The notes under the pieces: model-generated
The model's input: only the letters and a program-made list of their open reading frames with translations
What the model was told of the DNA's origin: nothing
The model's database searches: none
Shown here: piece after piece, positions 19,208 to 29,419 of the stretch
Layout: every line of letters begins with the position of its first letter
Numbering within the stretch: position 1 is the stretch's first letter
Position numbers and translations under genes: made by a program
Origin: an uncultured Bacteroidota bacterium
GTDB taxonomy: Bacteria; Bacteroidota; Bacteroidia; Chitinophagales; Chitinophagaceae
DNA: 58,943 nt
Direction of reading: 5' to 3'
Assembly: GCA_903881585.1 (NCBI GenBank)
Contig: CAIRTW010000034.1
Span: 1 to 58,943 of the forward strand

Positions 19208-19603
19208 ATGATGACTAAAGAAGAGCATATTGCGCACTGGCTCAAATCTTCAGAAGATGATGAAATAACCATGATGTCACTATTCAAGGATGGGCGTTAT
19301 ACCCATTGCTTGTTTTTCGGACATTTGTATCTGGAAAAAATCTGCAAAGCATTATGGGTAAAAAACAATCGAGAGAACACGCCTCCATTTATTCATAATC
19401 TTATTAAGTTATTACAAAACTCCAAGGAAACAGGATTATCGGAAAACGATATGTCTTTCCTCGATAAATTGAATACATATCAATTGTCCGGCAGGTATCC
19501 TGATTACACTTATTCATTAAAACAAAAAACCACTAAAGAGTTTACAGCAAGTTGTATTCAAACAATTAAATCGATCAGCGAATGTTTACGAAAAAAGATC
19601 TGA
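19208..19603 (+). CDS. HEPN-domain protein (HEPN/MNT module)
   Basis: 'HIAHWLKSSEDDEITMMSLFKDGRYTHCLFFGHLYLEKICKALWV', HEPN fold pattern; partner gene overlaps. Confidence 0.8.
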   Translation: MMTKEEHIAHWLKSSEDDEITMMSLFKDGRYTHCLFFGHLYLEKICKALWVKNNRENTPPFIHNLIKLLQNSKETGLSENDMSFLDKLNTYQLSGRYPDYTYSLKQKTTKEFTASCIQTIKSISECLRKKI

Positions 19604-19908
19604 AGAAGTATATATCAGATTACATATCCGAATGCAATAAGTTAGGCGTACACTTTAAAAAAGTAATATTATTTGGCTCATACGCCCGTAATACTGCACA
19701 TAAATGGAGCGATGTGGACCTGGCGCTTGTTTCAGATGATTTTAGTGATATGGGTTGGGATGACCGTGGCAAAATATCAATGGCAAATATAAAATTCGCA
19801 GACATAGAACCCCATATGTTTAACAGCGCCTATTTCGAAAAAGGCGATCCTTTTATAGAAGAAATTATAAAAACAGGTAAAGAAATATCGCTTGTTCAAG
19901 TAAGCTAG
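19582..19908 (+). CDS. Minimal nucleotidyltransferase (MNT-like)
   Basis: 'LFGSYARNTAHKWSDVDLALV' = intact GSX10DXD; overlaps the HEPN gene by 22 nt. Confidence 0.85.
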   Translation: MFTKKDLKKYISDYISECNKLGVHFKKVILFGSYARNTAHKWSDVDLALVSDDFSDMGWDDRGKISMANIKFADIEPHMFNSAYFEKGDPFIEEIIKTGKEISLVQVS

Positions 19909-19929
19909 TAATGTCGCCTGGGAGAGGAC

Positions 19930-20928
19930 CTAATAATAATTTATCCCTATCCTTTTCCGTGCGCCTTCAATTGTTACCGAAGCGCTTGCCTTAGCCTTTT
20001 CTGCGCCTTCTTTCAATATCTTCCTTAGCAGTGCTTCATCCTGCTGCAATGATGCTGCATGTTCTCTTATGGGGCGCACAAAAGCGGCCATATCTTCCGC
20101 CATCTGTTTCTTCATATCACCATAGCGGATGTTGCAATTGTTGTATGCACTTCTGAATGTGTCGGCAATTTCCGGTTTAGAAGACAGTTGCATCAGCAGG
20201 AACAGGTTCTGAATATAATCCGGCATTTCAGCATTGGGCTCTGTGGGGCCGGCATCTGTCTTGGCCTTCATTATTTTCTTCTTTATGGTATCGTCATCAT
20301 CGCTGAGGTATATGGTGGCGTTCACGTTCTCGCTCTTGCTCATCTTCCCTACCCCATCCAGGCTCATTATCTTCACCGCATCCTGGTTGAACCGGAACAC
20401 CTGTGGCTCCGGGAAAAACTCACCATAACGGGTATTAAAGCGGTGTGCAAAGTTGCGCGCCATTTCCAGGTGCTGCTCCTGGTCTTTGCCTACAGGTACT
20501 TTTACCGCACGGTGTATGAGTATATCTGCTGCCATCAGCACAGGGTAAGTAAGCAGGCCGGAATTTACATTGTCTGGCTGGGAGCGTACTTTTTCTTTAA
20601 ACGTAGGCACCTTCTCCAGTTCGCCTACATAGGCCATCATATTCAGCATCAGGTATAGCTCCGGGATCTCGGGCACATCGCTCTGGGCATATAGTGCTAC
20701 TTTCTCCGGGTTAAGGCCGCTGGCAATATTCTCAGCTACCACGCGGAACACATTTTGCTTCAGGTCCTTAGGATCGGGATGCGTGGTGAGGGAATGATAA
20801 TCTGCAACAAAAAAGTAGCAGTCATGCCCTTCCTGCATTTTCACATAATTCTGTATAGCGCCAAAATAGTTACCGAGGTGCAGATGCCCCGTGGAGCGTA
20901 TGCCGCTCACTACAATCTCCTTACTCAT
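19930..20928 (-). CDS. trpS: Tryptophan--tRNA ligase
   Basis: 'SGIRSTGHLHLGNYFGAI' and 'GKMSKS' class I synthetase motifs. Confidence 0.95.
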   Translation of the reverse strand: MSKEIVVSGIRSTGHLHLGNYFGAIQNYVKMQEGHDCYFFVADYHSLTTHPDPKDLKQNVFRVVAENIASGLNPEKVALYAQSDVPEIPELYLMLNMMAYVGELEKVPTFKEKVRSQPDNVNSGLLTYPVLMAADILIHRAVKVPVGKDQEQHLEMARNFAHRFNTRYGEFFPEPQVFRFNQDAVKIMSLDGVGKMSKSENVNATIYLSDDDDTIKKKIMKAKTDAGPTEPNAEMPDYIQNLFLLMQLSSKPEIADTFRSAYNNCNIRYGDMKKQMAEDMAAFVRPIREHAASLQQDEALLRKILKEGAEKAKASASVTIEGARKRIGINYY

Positions 20929-20982
20929 GGCGCAAAGATAATGGGTAAGGCAAGAAATACCTTACTTCACCAATACTTGTAC

Positions 20983-22659
20983 TTATTCTTTTACAAATTT
21001 CCTTGTTTCATAACCATTGACTTTAACGTAGTAAACTCCCGTTGGCAGCCCGGAAATATCTATTTGTAGTTTCTCCTGATCATAAGTCCCAGCTACCAGC
21101 ACCTGCCCCAAGAGATTAGCAATTGACACCTCCCGAATGCTTGATGCGGAAGAAATGTTCAGTTTATCATGAGCAGGGTTAGGAAAAATATTGAATGAAC
21201 TATTTATGGCATTTATATTTTGTATAGCAACAGGAACGGCTACAAAACTGCCGCAAATGTTGCTGGCCTTATCCACGTAGGTGTATGATTTTGAACGCCA
21301 ATGGTTGAGGTGATAATCCTTGAAGGAAATACCGGTCTGTCCATAGCCTATGCCGTAGGAGAAATTTGAGTAGCCAACATCTGAATTATCATCATCTGCC
21401 TGGAATACAACTTCGCCACCATATCCATAGTCAACATTTGTGGTGTAAACCGCCGAGATACAAGTAGTGCTCAAACCGGGCGGGGCTGCGTTTGCGGAAG
21501 CATAATAGTTGTAGAAATTGGGTGAACGCCATTCCTCTGGCAATTTATGAAGATCGAACAACAGCGAGGTGTCTGCTGAAAGAGTGGCGGTGTCCCTGCT
21601 TTCCGTCATACTGGTGGTGTATGTGGCACCTACCAGTGTACCAACAGTTACGTTTGTACGCTCTATCATTTGGTAAGTAACGGTATAAGGGGTTGTGGTC
21701 CTGGAAATCACTGTGTCCAAAGTATTTACCGAAGTGTAACCGGCAGTATCCAGAAAAGTATAGTCGCCCGACTCGTACACATCACCGATGCTGAAATCGT
21801 ATATCTCCATCAATGTAGGGTTATGGAATGCAAATAGATGAAAGACCGAGTTGACCGTGTCAGGTGCGTTTGGTATCGGTGAATAACAAACTACATCTGA
21901 TGTACCAAGGTTTCCCAATAGAAGGTCGAGATAATAGTCGAAGAACTGGCGGTGCGAATTAATTGTGTCAGGTTTGTGATAAGGGAATGTATAAAGATCA
22001 AACACCTGCACAAAACCATTGTTCTTACTAAGTATTATCTGGAAATTGTTTACCGGGTCCAGTGGGTTAACTACCCCACCGCTGTCTGCTTCTATGGTTA
22101 TCTTCTTGATCGAGTCTAGTGATCCCAGCACAGTCATGGTATCAGTAGCCGTAACAGTGGCCTTGTAGGAAACCTGTGTCGTATCGCTGAATAAAACCCA
22201 TGAATCGCCAAGGTGGGCCTGTGTTTCTATGATGGCGGTGTCGTTCCAGATGTTGTCAAACAGGAAGGTACCATTCGCCTGCTTTATCACTTTTTTGCCC
22301 AGCCAGCTTCCACCGGTGCTGTCCATATGCTGCGGCCCAGTACCGCAGAAAAAATATGCGCCCCTTTCGGTATGATATGGATAGAAGATAGTATCTGCAC
22401 CCATTGCCCTGACAGAATCAATGCGCATAGCGCGCAAATATCCGTTCCCGTTCAAAAAATATTTTGTGGAGCCAGCCTGAAGTGCGCTGTAAACAAGGGA
22501 ACGTTTTACCGGCCCATATTGAAGACACTGATAATTTTGTGCCCGGCATAAAAAACCGGATATAATAAGAACTAAAGACAGGATTTTTTTCACAGTTATA
22601 TATTTGGTATAAAAGTAAGAAAACGGCTGCTTAATAATCGAGCTAAGATCTCCTTGCAT
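20983..22659 (-). CDS. T9SS type A sorting-domain secreted protein
   Basis: C-terminal 'FNIFPNPAHDKLNI..LPTGVYYVKVNGYETRKFVKE'; real start is probably an internal GTG near 22590. Confidence 0.8.
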   Translation of the reverse strand: MQGDLSSIIKQPFSYFYTKYITVKKILSLVLIISGFLCRAQNYQCLQYGPVKRSLVYSALQAGSTKYFLNGNGYLRAMRIDSVRAMGADTIFYPYHTERGAYFFCGTGPQHMDSTGGSWLGKKVIKQANGTFLFDNIWNDTAIIETQAHLGDSWVLFSDTTQVSYKATVTATDTMTVLGSLDSIKKITIEADSGGVVNPLDPVNNFQIILSKNNGFVQVFDLYTFPYHKPDTINSHRQFFDYYLDLLLGNLGTSDVVCYSPIPNAPDTVNSVFHLFAFHNPTLMEIYDFSIGDVYESGDYTFLDTAGYTSVNTLDTVISRTTTPYTVTYQMIERTNVTVGTLVGATYTTSMTESRDTATLSADTSLLFDLHKLPEEWRSPNFYNYYASANAAPPGLSTTCISAVYTTNVDYGYGGEVVFQADDDNSDVGYSNFSYGIGYGQTGISFKDYHLNHWRSKSYTYVDKASNICGSFVAVPVAIQNINAINSSFNIFPNPAHDKLNISSASSIREVSIANLLGQVLVAGTYDQEKLQIDISGLPTGVYYVKVNGYETRKFVKE

Positions 22660-22670
22660 TTTCCACTCCT

Positions 22671-22719
22671 GATAAACGATATGGTTTATCTAAAATAATT
22701 TATTAGATTTGCCTAATAA
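22671..22719 (+). promoter_or_regulatory. Two 7-6-7 palindromes upstream of mntH-like gene
   Basis: GATAAAC-N6-GTTTATC (22671-22690) and TTATTAG-N6-CTAATAA (22700-22719); TAGATTTG (-7-like) at 22704-22711 inside the second. Confidence 0.55.
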
Positions 22720-24593
22720 TGAGTGGGGACAACGAAAAATCTCTCAACGAGGTACACCATAAAATAGACCCGTCAAAAGCAGGCAGCAAGTGGAAGAAAG
22801 CATTCGCATTCTTTGGGCCGGCATACCTGGTGAGCGTGGGCTATATGGACCCCGGCAACTGGGCTACCGACATAGCCGGTGGCAGCCAGTTTGGCTACGG
22901 ACTGATATGGGTGCTGCTCATGAGCAACTTCATGGCGCTGTTCCTGCAATCGCTCAGCGCACGGCTGGGCATAGTGCAGGGCCGCGACCTGGCGCAGTGC
23001 AGCCGCGAGGCTTATCCACCAGCAGTAAATGTTACCTTGTATATACTTGCCGAAATAGCCATAGCCGCCTGCGACCTTGCCGAAGTGCTGGGCATGGCTA
23101 TAGGGCTTAACCTGCTGTGTGGCCTGCCCATCATCTGGGGCGTGCTTGTTACCCTGCTGGACACTATACTGCTGCTCTACCTGCAGAAGCTGGGCATGCG
23201 CAAGCTGGAGGCATTTATCATTACCCTTATTGCTATCATTGGCGGCTGCTTCCTTATAGAAATGTTTTACGCAAAACCCGACCTGCATGAAGTAGTGAAA
23301 GGGTTTGTACCGCGCCTGCCGAATCACGCAGCATTGTATATCGCAATAGGTATAATAGGCGCCACGGTGATGCCGCACAATCTGTACCTGCACTCCGCGC
23401 TGGTGCAAACCCGAAAAATAAACCGCAACCATGGCTCAATAATGAAATCGCTGCGGCTTAACAATATTGATAGCGCCCTAGCGCTCAATATTGCATTCTT
23501 CGTGAACGCTGCGATACTGATACTTGCAGCGGCCGCATTTTTCAATACAGGGCACCACGAGATAGCATCGCTCCAGGATGCACACAAACTGCTTGCGCCA
23601 TTGCTTGGCAGTAAATGGGCGCCGATGTTGTTTGCCATCGCGCTTATCGCCGCAGGCCAGAGCTCCACCGTTACCGGTACACTGGCAGGGCAAATAATAA
23701 TGGAGGGCTATCTGCGCATCCGCATTAACCCTGTTGTGCGCCGACTCATCACCCGTCTGCTGGCTATTGTGCCTACACTCATCGTGATACTGGTAGCCGG
23801 TGATAAAATGGTGGACCAACTGCTCATCTTCAGCCAGGTGCTGCTGAGCATGCAACTGGCTTTTGCGGTGATACCGCTTATACACTTTGTGAGCGATAAA
23901 GATAAAATGGGTGTCTATGCGATCAGCAATACTACGAAGGCAATTGCCTGGTGCATTGCAGCACTGATAGTGGTATTGAATCTAAAGCTGTTCCTTGACA
24001 GCATTTCCGACTGGATGCACGGCACTACCAGCCTGCCCGTTCAGATGCTGCTGGTGCTTTTTGTAATACTCGTGGGCGTATTGCTGCTTATCACTATAGT
24101 CTATCCCTTTATGCTGAAAAGAAGGGCAAGAAATATCAGTGTACATGGCAACGTACCACAAACGTTAACCACTGAAAATATAAAACCGTTTACCCATATA
24201 GCACTTGCACTAGACTATGGCGACAACGATATGAAAGTAATGCACTACGCTATGCGCCTTGCAAATATTGATACGGAACTGGTGCTGATACATGTGGTGG
24301 AAAGCGTATCGGCACGTATGATGGGCAGTGAAGCAGATGACTATGAGGCCCGCAAAGACCAGGATCACATTAATGAATATGTGAAGTTGCTGGAAGAAAA
24401 AGGATTTAAGGCTACCGGCATACTGGGATTTAAAAACCGCTCACCGGAAATAGCACGAATAATAAAGGAAAACAACTGCGACCTGCTGATCATAGGCAGT
24501 CATGGCCATACCGGTGTTCTCGACTGGCTCTTCGGTGAAACCATCAACACGGTGCGGCATATGATAAAGATACCGGTGTTTATAGCAAGGTAA
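22719..24593 (+). CDS. mntH: Nramp-family divalent metal transporter fused to a C-terminal UspA domain
   Basis: 'GPAYLVSVGYMDPGNWATDIAGGSQFGY' and 'GATVMPHNLYLHSALVQTR' (Nramp); C-terminal 'LIIGSHGHTGVLDWLFGETINTVRHMIKIPVFIAR' (UspA). Confidence 0.9.
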   Translation: MSGDNEKSLNEVHHKIDPSKAGSKWKKAFAFFGPAYLVSVGYMDPGNWATDIAGGSQFGYGLIWVLLMSNFMALFLQSLSARLGIVQGRDLAQCSREAYPPAVNVTLYILAEIAIAACDLAEVLGMAIGLNLLCGLPIIWGVLVTLLDTILLLYLQKLGMRKLEAFIITLIAIIGGCFLIEMFYAKPDLHEVVKGFVPRLPNHAALYIAIGIIGATVMPHNLYLHSALVQTRKINRNHGSIMKSLRLNNIDSALALNIAFFVNAAILILAAAAFFNTGHHEIASLQDAHKLLAPLLGSKWAPMLFAIALIAAGQSSTVTGTLAGQIIMEGYLRIRINPVVRRLITRLLAIVPTLIVILVAGDKMVDQLLIFSQVLLSMQLAFAVIPLIHFVSDKDKMGVYAISNTTKAIAWCIAALIVVLNLKLFLDSISDWMHGTTSLPVQMLLVLFVILVGVLLLITIVYPFMLKRRARNISVHGNVPQTLTTENIKPFTHIALALDYGDNDMKVMHYAMRLANIDTELVLIHVVESVSARMMGSEADDYEARKDQDHINEYVKLLEEKGFKATGILGFKNRSPEIARIIKENNCDLLIIGSHGHTGVLDWLFGETINTVRHMIKIPVFIAR

Positions 24594-24770
24594 CGGATCT
24601 CCCCGGTCCCCGCTTTTCATCAATATTACATACGGGCAAAGAATTTGTTTTTAGGAATAAAATAGTATTTTGGCGAAAAATTATTATAAAATAATAAGAA
24701 TGCCAGCTGCTTATAGTTACGTTCATTCAAAATACGAACGAGCAGCGCAGCATTTGCAAACCTACAAACA

Positions 24771-25460
24771 ATGAAAAAAGCCCTGTTTATAACCCTGTTA
24801 TGCTGCTGCTGCATTAAAGGTTTTTCTGACTCTTATTATTTCGCCTGGGATGGTATCGGCCTCTCTACAAAGTATAACTACAATGCGGGGCAGAGCTGGG
24901 GCACCTACCAGTATAAAGGAATTGCCAATGGCCTTGGTACCGGTTTTATGGAGATCAACCAGCAATTCAATCTGAACTATGTAAACAACGGCACTACCAG
25001 CCCCTTCGGAAGCAACATAAGATACAATGCCAATTATTATTTTCTTGCGCCAATGGTTGTGTTCCAGCTAAACAAATCGGGCTCGCTACAGTGTTATGTG
25101 GACGGCGGCGCCGGCTACAGCCAGAGCGGCACTGCTACGCTCAACAAATGGCAACACGTTTCCTGGTCACAAGGCGGCGTATATGACAGCTCCATAGATG
25201 AAACGACGAACATCAGCACATTCGCATTCCGGGCAGGTTTCGGCTTTACCCAGTTTTATGCTTTAGGCGGCAACTTTCATTTATTCCTCAACGAAGATTT
25301 CGGATTCCTGCTATCCCCACTGATGCAAACCGATTATAATACCCAGACTTTAAGCGGCACCCAGCAATTCTTCCAGCCTAGTTATTTTTCGCTGCGCATC
25401 GGCATTGCATTTATCACACACTCAAAGGACGCCGAATCGCCTTACCGGATATATCTTTAA
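24771..25460 (+). CDS. Secreted / outer-membrane beta-barrel-like hypothetical protein
   Basis: Signal peptide; alternating aromatic beta pattern. Confidence 0.55.
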   Translation: MKKALFITLLCCCCIKGFSDSYYFAWDGIGLSTKYNYNAGQSWGTYQYKGIANGLGTGFMEINQQFNLNYVNNGTTSPFGSNIRYNANYYFLAPMVVFQLNKSGSLQCYVDGGAGYSQSGTATLNKWQHVSWSQGGVYDSSIDETTNISTFAFRAGFGFTQFYALGGNFHLFLNEDFGFLLSPLMQTDYNTQTLSGTQQFFQPSYFSLRIGIAFITHSKDAESPYRIYL

Positions 25461-25579
25461 GGGTCTTCCGTTGCCGGTCATCTGTCTCAAAACAGTGGAT
25501 TTGGCTACAACAATAGTATATCAGGTTATCTCTGCTCTTTTATTGTGCAGGATCTTTGTGCTAATAAAAAACAGCAAAA

Positions 25580-26482
25580 ATGAAGATCACAATAACCGGC
25601 TCATTAGGGCACATCAGCAAGCCATTAGCACAGGAGTTAATAAAGAAAGGCCGTACGGTCACTGTTATCAGCAGCAAGCCGGAAAGACAAAAAGATATTG
25701 AAGCCATGGGCGCAATAGCGGCTATAGGCACTATGGAAGACGCTGATTTCCTTGCAGCGGCTTTTAAAGATGCAGACATAGTTTATGTTATGGAAACGAT
25801 GGGCGCACATAGCTTCATGGACAAAAACCTGGACCTTATGGCTGCCATCAGCCAGATCGGGCAAAATTACAAACAAGCCATTGAGCAGTCTGGTGTAAAG
25901 CAGGTGGTGCATCTCAGCAGCATTGGCGCCCATACTAATATAGGCAACGGTATTCTTGCTTTTCATTACAATGTAGAAAACATTTTGAAACAGCTGCCAA
26001 GCGATGTTTCCATTAAATTTATGCGGCCTGTTGGGTTTTACTACAATATGTTTGCGTTTATACCAACTATAAAAACACAGGGCGCCATCGTTGCCAATTA
26101 CGGCGGTGACAGCAAAGAACCCTGGGTATCGCATCTCGACATAGCAGCCGTGATAGCCGAAGAAATGGAAAAACCTTTTGCCGGCAGAGAGATCCGCTAC
26201 ATAGCAAGCGATGAAGTTTCACCAAATGAAGTGGCCGCTATTTTAGGAGCAGCTATCGGCAAACCTGATCTGAAATGGATCGCCATACCCGATGAACAAA
26301 TGATGCAGGGAATGATGGCCGCAGGCATGAACCCCGCAATAGCTAAAGGCCTTGTTGAAATGAACGCAAGCAGGCGCGGCGATGTATTGTATGAAGATTA
26401 TAACCACAACAGGCCAATACTGAGTAAAATTAAACTGAAAGAATTTGCAAAAGAATTTGCCGCAGTTTATAACAAACAATAA
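25580..26482 (+). CDS. NmrA-like NAD(P)-binding protein
   Basis: 'MKITITGSLGHISKPLAQELIKKGRTVTVISSKPERQKDIEAMGA'. Confidence 0.8.
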   Translation: MKITITGSLGHISKPLAQELIKKGRTVTVISSKPERQKDIEAMGAIAAIGTMEDADFLAAAFKDADIVYVMETMGAHSFMDKNLDLMAAISQIGQNYKQAIEQSGVKQVVHLSSIGAHTNIGNGILAFHYNVENILKQLPSDVSIKFMRPVGFYYNMFAFIPTIKTQGAIVANYGGDSKEPWVSHLDIAAVIAEEMEKPFAGREIRYIASDEVSPNEVAAILGAAIGKPDLKWIAIPDEQMMQGMMAAGMNPAIAKGLVEMNASRRGDVLYEDYNHNRPILSKIKLKEFAKEFAAVYNKQ

Positions 26483-26494
26483 CTACATTGCTAT

Positions 26495-27415
26495 ATGGCA
26501 AACAGTCAACCACTCAGGATAAAAACGATAAGCCAATACCACGAGGTTATGGGACTTCCTAAGCCGGAGCATCCTCTTGTGAGCGTGGTAAATATGGAAA
26601 GTATTGAGCGATCGCCTGTCTCGGCCTCGATAAGCCTGGTATTCGACTTCTATTCCGTCTCTCTTAAAAGAAATTTCAATGCCAAAATAAAATACGGCCA
26701 GGAGGAATATGACTTTGACGAGGGTGTTATGTTTTTTATTGCTCCTGGCCAGGTTTTTGGGATCGAAGCAAGGAAAGGAGAAACGGTAAAACGGTCGGGG
26801 TGGATGCTGCTTATCCATCCCGACTTTTTATGGCATACGCCATTGGCCAAAACAATAAAGCAATACGAATATTTTGATTACTCAGTGCATGAAGCCCTGT
26901 TCCTGTCCGAAAAAGAAGAAACAACCATCATCGGCATTATGCACAACATTCAGCAGGAATACCATTCAAGTATTGATAAATATAGCCAGAATGTTATCAT
27001 TGCCCATCTTGAACTGCTGCTCACGTATGCTGAGCGGTTTTATCAGCGCCAATTCATAACCCGCAAGATCACCAATCATAAAATACTCGACCGGATGGAA
27101 AACATCCTTTCGGAATATTTCGCGGGCGATATGCTCTTGAAAAAAGGCCTGCCCACCGTCCAGTCTATAGCCTCGGAGCTCAATGTATCACCGAATTACC
27201 TCAGCAGCCTGCTTAAAGCATGGACCGGCCAAAGCACCCAGCAGCACCTGCACAACAAGCTGATTGAAAAAGCAAAAGAAAGGCTATCCACCACCGAATT
27301 GTCTGTTAGTGAGATCGCTTACGAATTAGGGTTTGAGCATCCACAATCGTTCAGTAAGCTGTTCAAGACCAAAACCAAGCTTTCACCACTGGAATTCAGG
27401 CATTCGTTCAATTGA
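26495..27415 (+). CDS. AraC-family transcriptional regulator
   Basis: C-terminal 'LSVSEIAYELGFEHPQSFSKLFKTKTKLSPLEFR'; 12 nt after the NmrA-like gene. Confidence 0.9.
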   Translation: MANSQPLRIKTISQYHEVMGLPKPEHPLVSVVNMESIERSPVSASISLVFDFYSVSLKRNFNAKIKYGQEEYDFDEGVMFFIAPGQVFGIEARKGETVKRSGWMLLIHPDFLWHTPLAKTIKQYEYFDYSVHEALFLSEKEETTIIGIMHNIQQEYHSSIDKYSQNVIIAHLELLLTYAERFYQRQFITRKITNHKILDRMENILSEYFAGDMLLKKGLPTVQSIASELNVSPNYLSSLLKAWTGQSTQQHLHNKLIEKAKERLSTTELSVSEIAYELGFEHPQSFSKLFKTKTKLSPLEFRHSFN

Positions 27416-27457
27416 GTCTGCGGTTACCATCATCGTTCTGGCCTCAGTTGTTCAGCT

Positions 27458-28084
27458 TTAAAAATGCCACTCCTGCTGCCACCTCATGAGCAGGTAGTCC
27501 TCTAGCCGCGGTATTTGATTTCCCGGATTTTGAATATTGTATGCCTCGTGCTGATAAGCGGCATCCCCTGATGGCGTGATCAGCTTCCGCTGCCGGATAG
27601 TATTGTGGTTGCAGTAGTGGGCAACCGGGTTCCAGAGGTGCCTCCAGAAAGCCTCTGTTACACTCCTCGTCAAATAGACATTCTTAATTGAGGGATGACG
27701 GTGAAGCAGCTGTACTATATTGACATACGTAAAGTCCTCGAAGTTATGAATGATGGCATTGTCGGAAAAGCCACCCAGCATCTTCTGGTGCTCGGGATTA
27801 TCGGGGTCGGCATCATCTATTGAACTGAAAATATCGGTAATGGCTATTTGCTTATCATGGCAGAACTGTTTCCACTCTGCCGGGCTTGCGCCGATAAGTG
27901 ACTCTCCTCCATACAGCCGGGGCAAAATATCCCAGAAGCAACTGCTGGCGGTGCGACCGTAAAACCATTCAGCGCTATTGCTCAACGGCCACTCCGGATT
28001 GAACGTCCCAACGATCAGTGTAAGGGGCTCAAAATCGAGCTTACCGAGATCAAGGTCATTTCTAAATTTGTGATTACAGGCCAT
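27458..28084 (-). CDS. Uracil-DNA-glycosylase-superfamily-like protein
   Basis: Start revised to Met at 28084; 'LTLIVGTFNPEWPLSNSAEWFYGRTASSCFWDILPRLYGG' resembles UDG-superfamily motif I. Confidence 0.45.
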   Translation of the reverse strand: MACNHKFRNDLDLGKLDFEPLTLIVGTFNPEWPLSNSAEWFYGRTASSCFWDILPRLYGGESLIGASPAEWKQFCHDKQIAITDIFSSIDDADPDNPEHQKMLGGFSDNAIIHNFEDFTYVNIVQLLHRHPSIKNVYLTRSVTEAFWRHLWNPVAHYCNHNTIRQRKLITPSGDAAYQHEAYNIQNPGNQIPRLEDYLLMRWQQEWHF

Positions 28085-28310
28085 TGGACAACAATCTTTT
28101 TTGCAGCACCAAATATAGATGCATTGCACAAAAAAGCTGCTGTAACTTTCGCTGCGCGGTATATCTGCGCCCCTGGCTGAAATAATCAAACCAACGGTAA
28201 TGGAGCATTAACCGATCTGTGGCCTGTATCTGCAGGTTAAATATTATGTTAGTAGCTAATAGCGGATCAGCAAAACATATTATGTATATTTACGAAAACA
28301 ATTTAAAGCC

Positions 28311-29366
28311 ATGCGCTCATCAATTAGGTTTACACTGCTGTTACTATTCGGCATGGCTTTGTGCGCTACAGGTCATGCGCAAACTGCAAACATCGCCTAT
28401 GAATTTACCCCCGGCGACAAAGTGATCTTCGAAGATGATTTCAGCAAAGACAGTGTTGGGGCTTTTCCTTCAAAATGGCACATCTCTTCGTGTAATGAAT
28501 ATTATGCTCACGACACTTCAAACAGGCATTTATGGCGAGTGGAAAAAGATACTGACGACCATACGCTCCTGGTCATGACCAACGGCAGTTATTTAGACCC
28601 TGATATTGAACCCAGGTTCTACCTGCACGATAGCTTTGCCGTTGAGTTTGATTTCCGGTTCAATTCAGCAAACGGGGGTGCCGAACTTGTCTTTTACCCT
28701 TATGAGAACCCCAATCCATGCTTTAAAGAGCGTATCCAGATATGGTCTTCAGGGCAGCTGCGCAGGGACGTCAGTTCAGGAAGCCACTTCGAAAAAGCCT
28801 TAGGCAAATACCCCGTTCCGTTCATAAAAAACACCTGGCACCATTTTGCACTCGCTTATAAAAACAAGGCTGCTGATTTTTATATCGATGAATCCCTTGT
28901 TGCATCGCTGCCCGATTGCGGTTTTTCACCCTATGGCATTTCCATCGGCAGTCACAACCCCGTATCCTATAAACACTTCAGGATGACAACAGGTAAAAAC
29001 AGCTATGACTTTACTAAGATACTGGCAGGCAGCACACTCGTCACTCACGCTATCAACTTTGATGTGAATAAATCGGTTATCAATGCAGAGGGTTTGGCGT
29101 TCATCGCGCAACTAGGGCAATTTTTGAGGTCAAACCCATTTCTGAAATTAGAGATAGATGGCCATACAGACAGTGATGGTGATGCCGATGCAAATATGAA
29201 ATTATCCCAGGAACGCGCTGATGCTGTAAAAAAACAATTGGAGTCCGTAGGCATAGACGGCAGCAGGCTTATTCCGGTAGGCTATGGCTTCACCAAGCCC
29301 AAAGTACCTAACGCCACACCTGAAGGCAAAGCTGAAAACCGCCGGGTGGAATTTGTGAAGCAATAA
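28311..29366 (+). CDS. OmpA-family protein with N-terminal LamG-like region
   Basis: C-terminal 'LEIDGHTDSDGDADANMKLSQERADAVKKQL..GYGFTKP..ENRRVEF'. Confidence 0.85.
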   Translation: MRSSIRFTLLLLFGMALCATGHAQTANIAYEFTPGDKVIFEDDFSKDSVGAFPSKWHISSCNEYYAHDTSNRHLWRVEKDTDDHTLLVMTNGSYLDPDIEPRFYLHDSFAVEFDFRFNSANGGAELVFYPYENPNPCFKERIQIWSSGQLRRDVSSGSHFEKALGKYPVPFIKNTWHHFALAYKNKAADFYIDESLVASLPDCGFSPYGISIGSHNPVSYKHFRMTTGKNSYDFTKILAGSTLVTHAINFDVNKSVINAEGLAFIAQLGQFLRSNPFLKLEIDGHTDSDGDADANMKLSQERADAVKKQLESVGIDGSRLIPVGYGFTKPKVPNATPEGKAENRRVEFVKQ

Positions 29367-29419
29367 TACAACCCGAACAATAAGTTCCTCCAAATACAAA
29401 ATTGTATATTTTTGTTGAG

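Noticed and set aside
22773-23885. Minus-strand ORFs (219, 114, 135 aa) opposite the Nramp gene
   Set aside because: Antisense to a highly conserved transporter; His/Cys/Gln-rich composition typical of reverse-frame translation.
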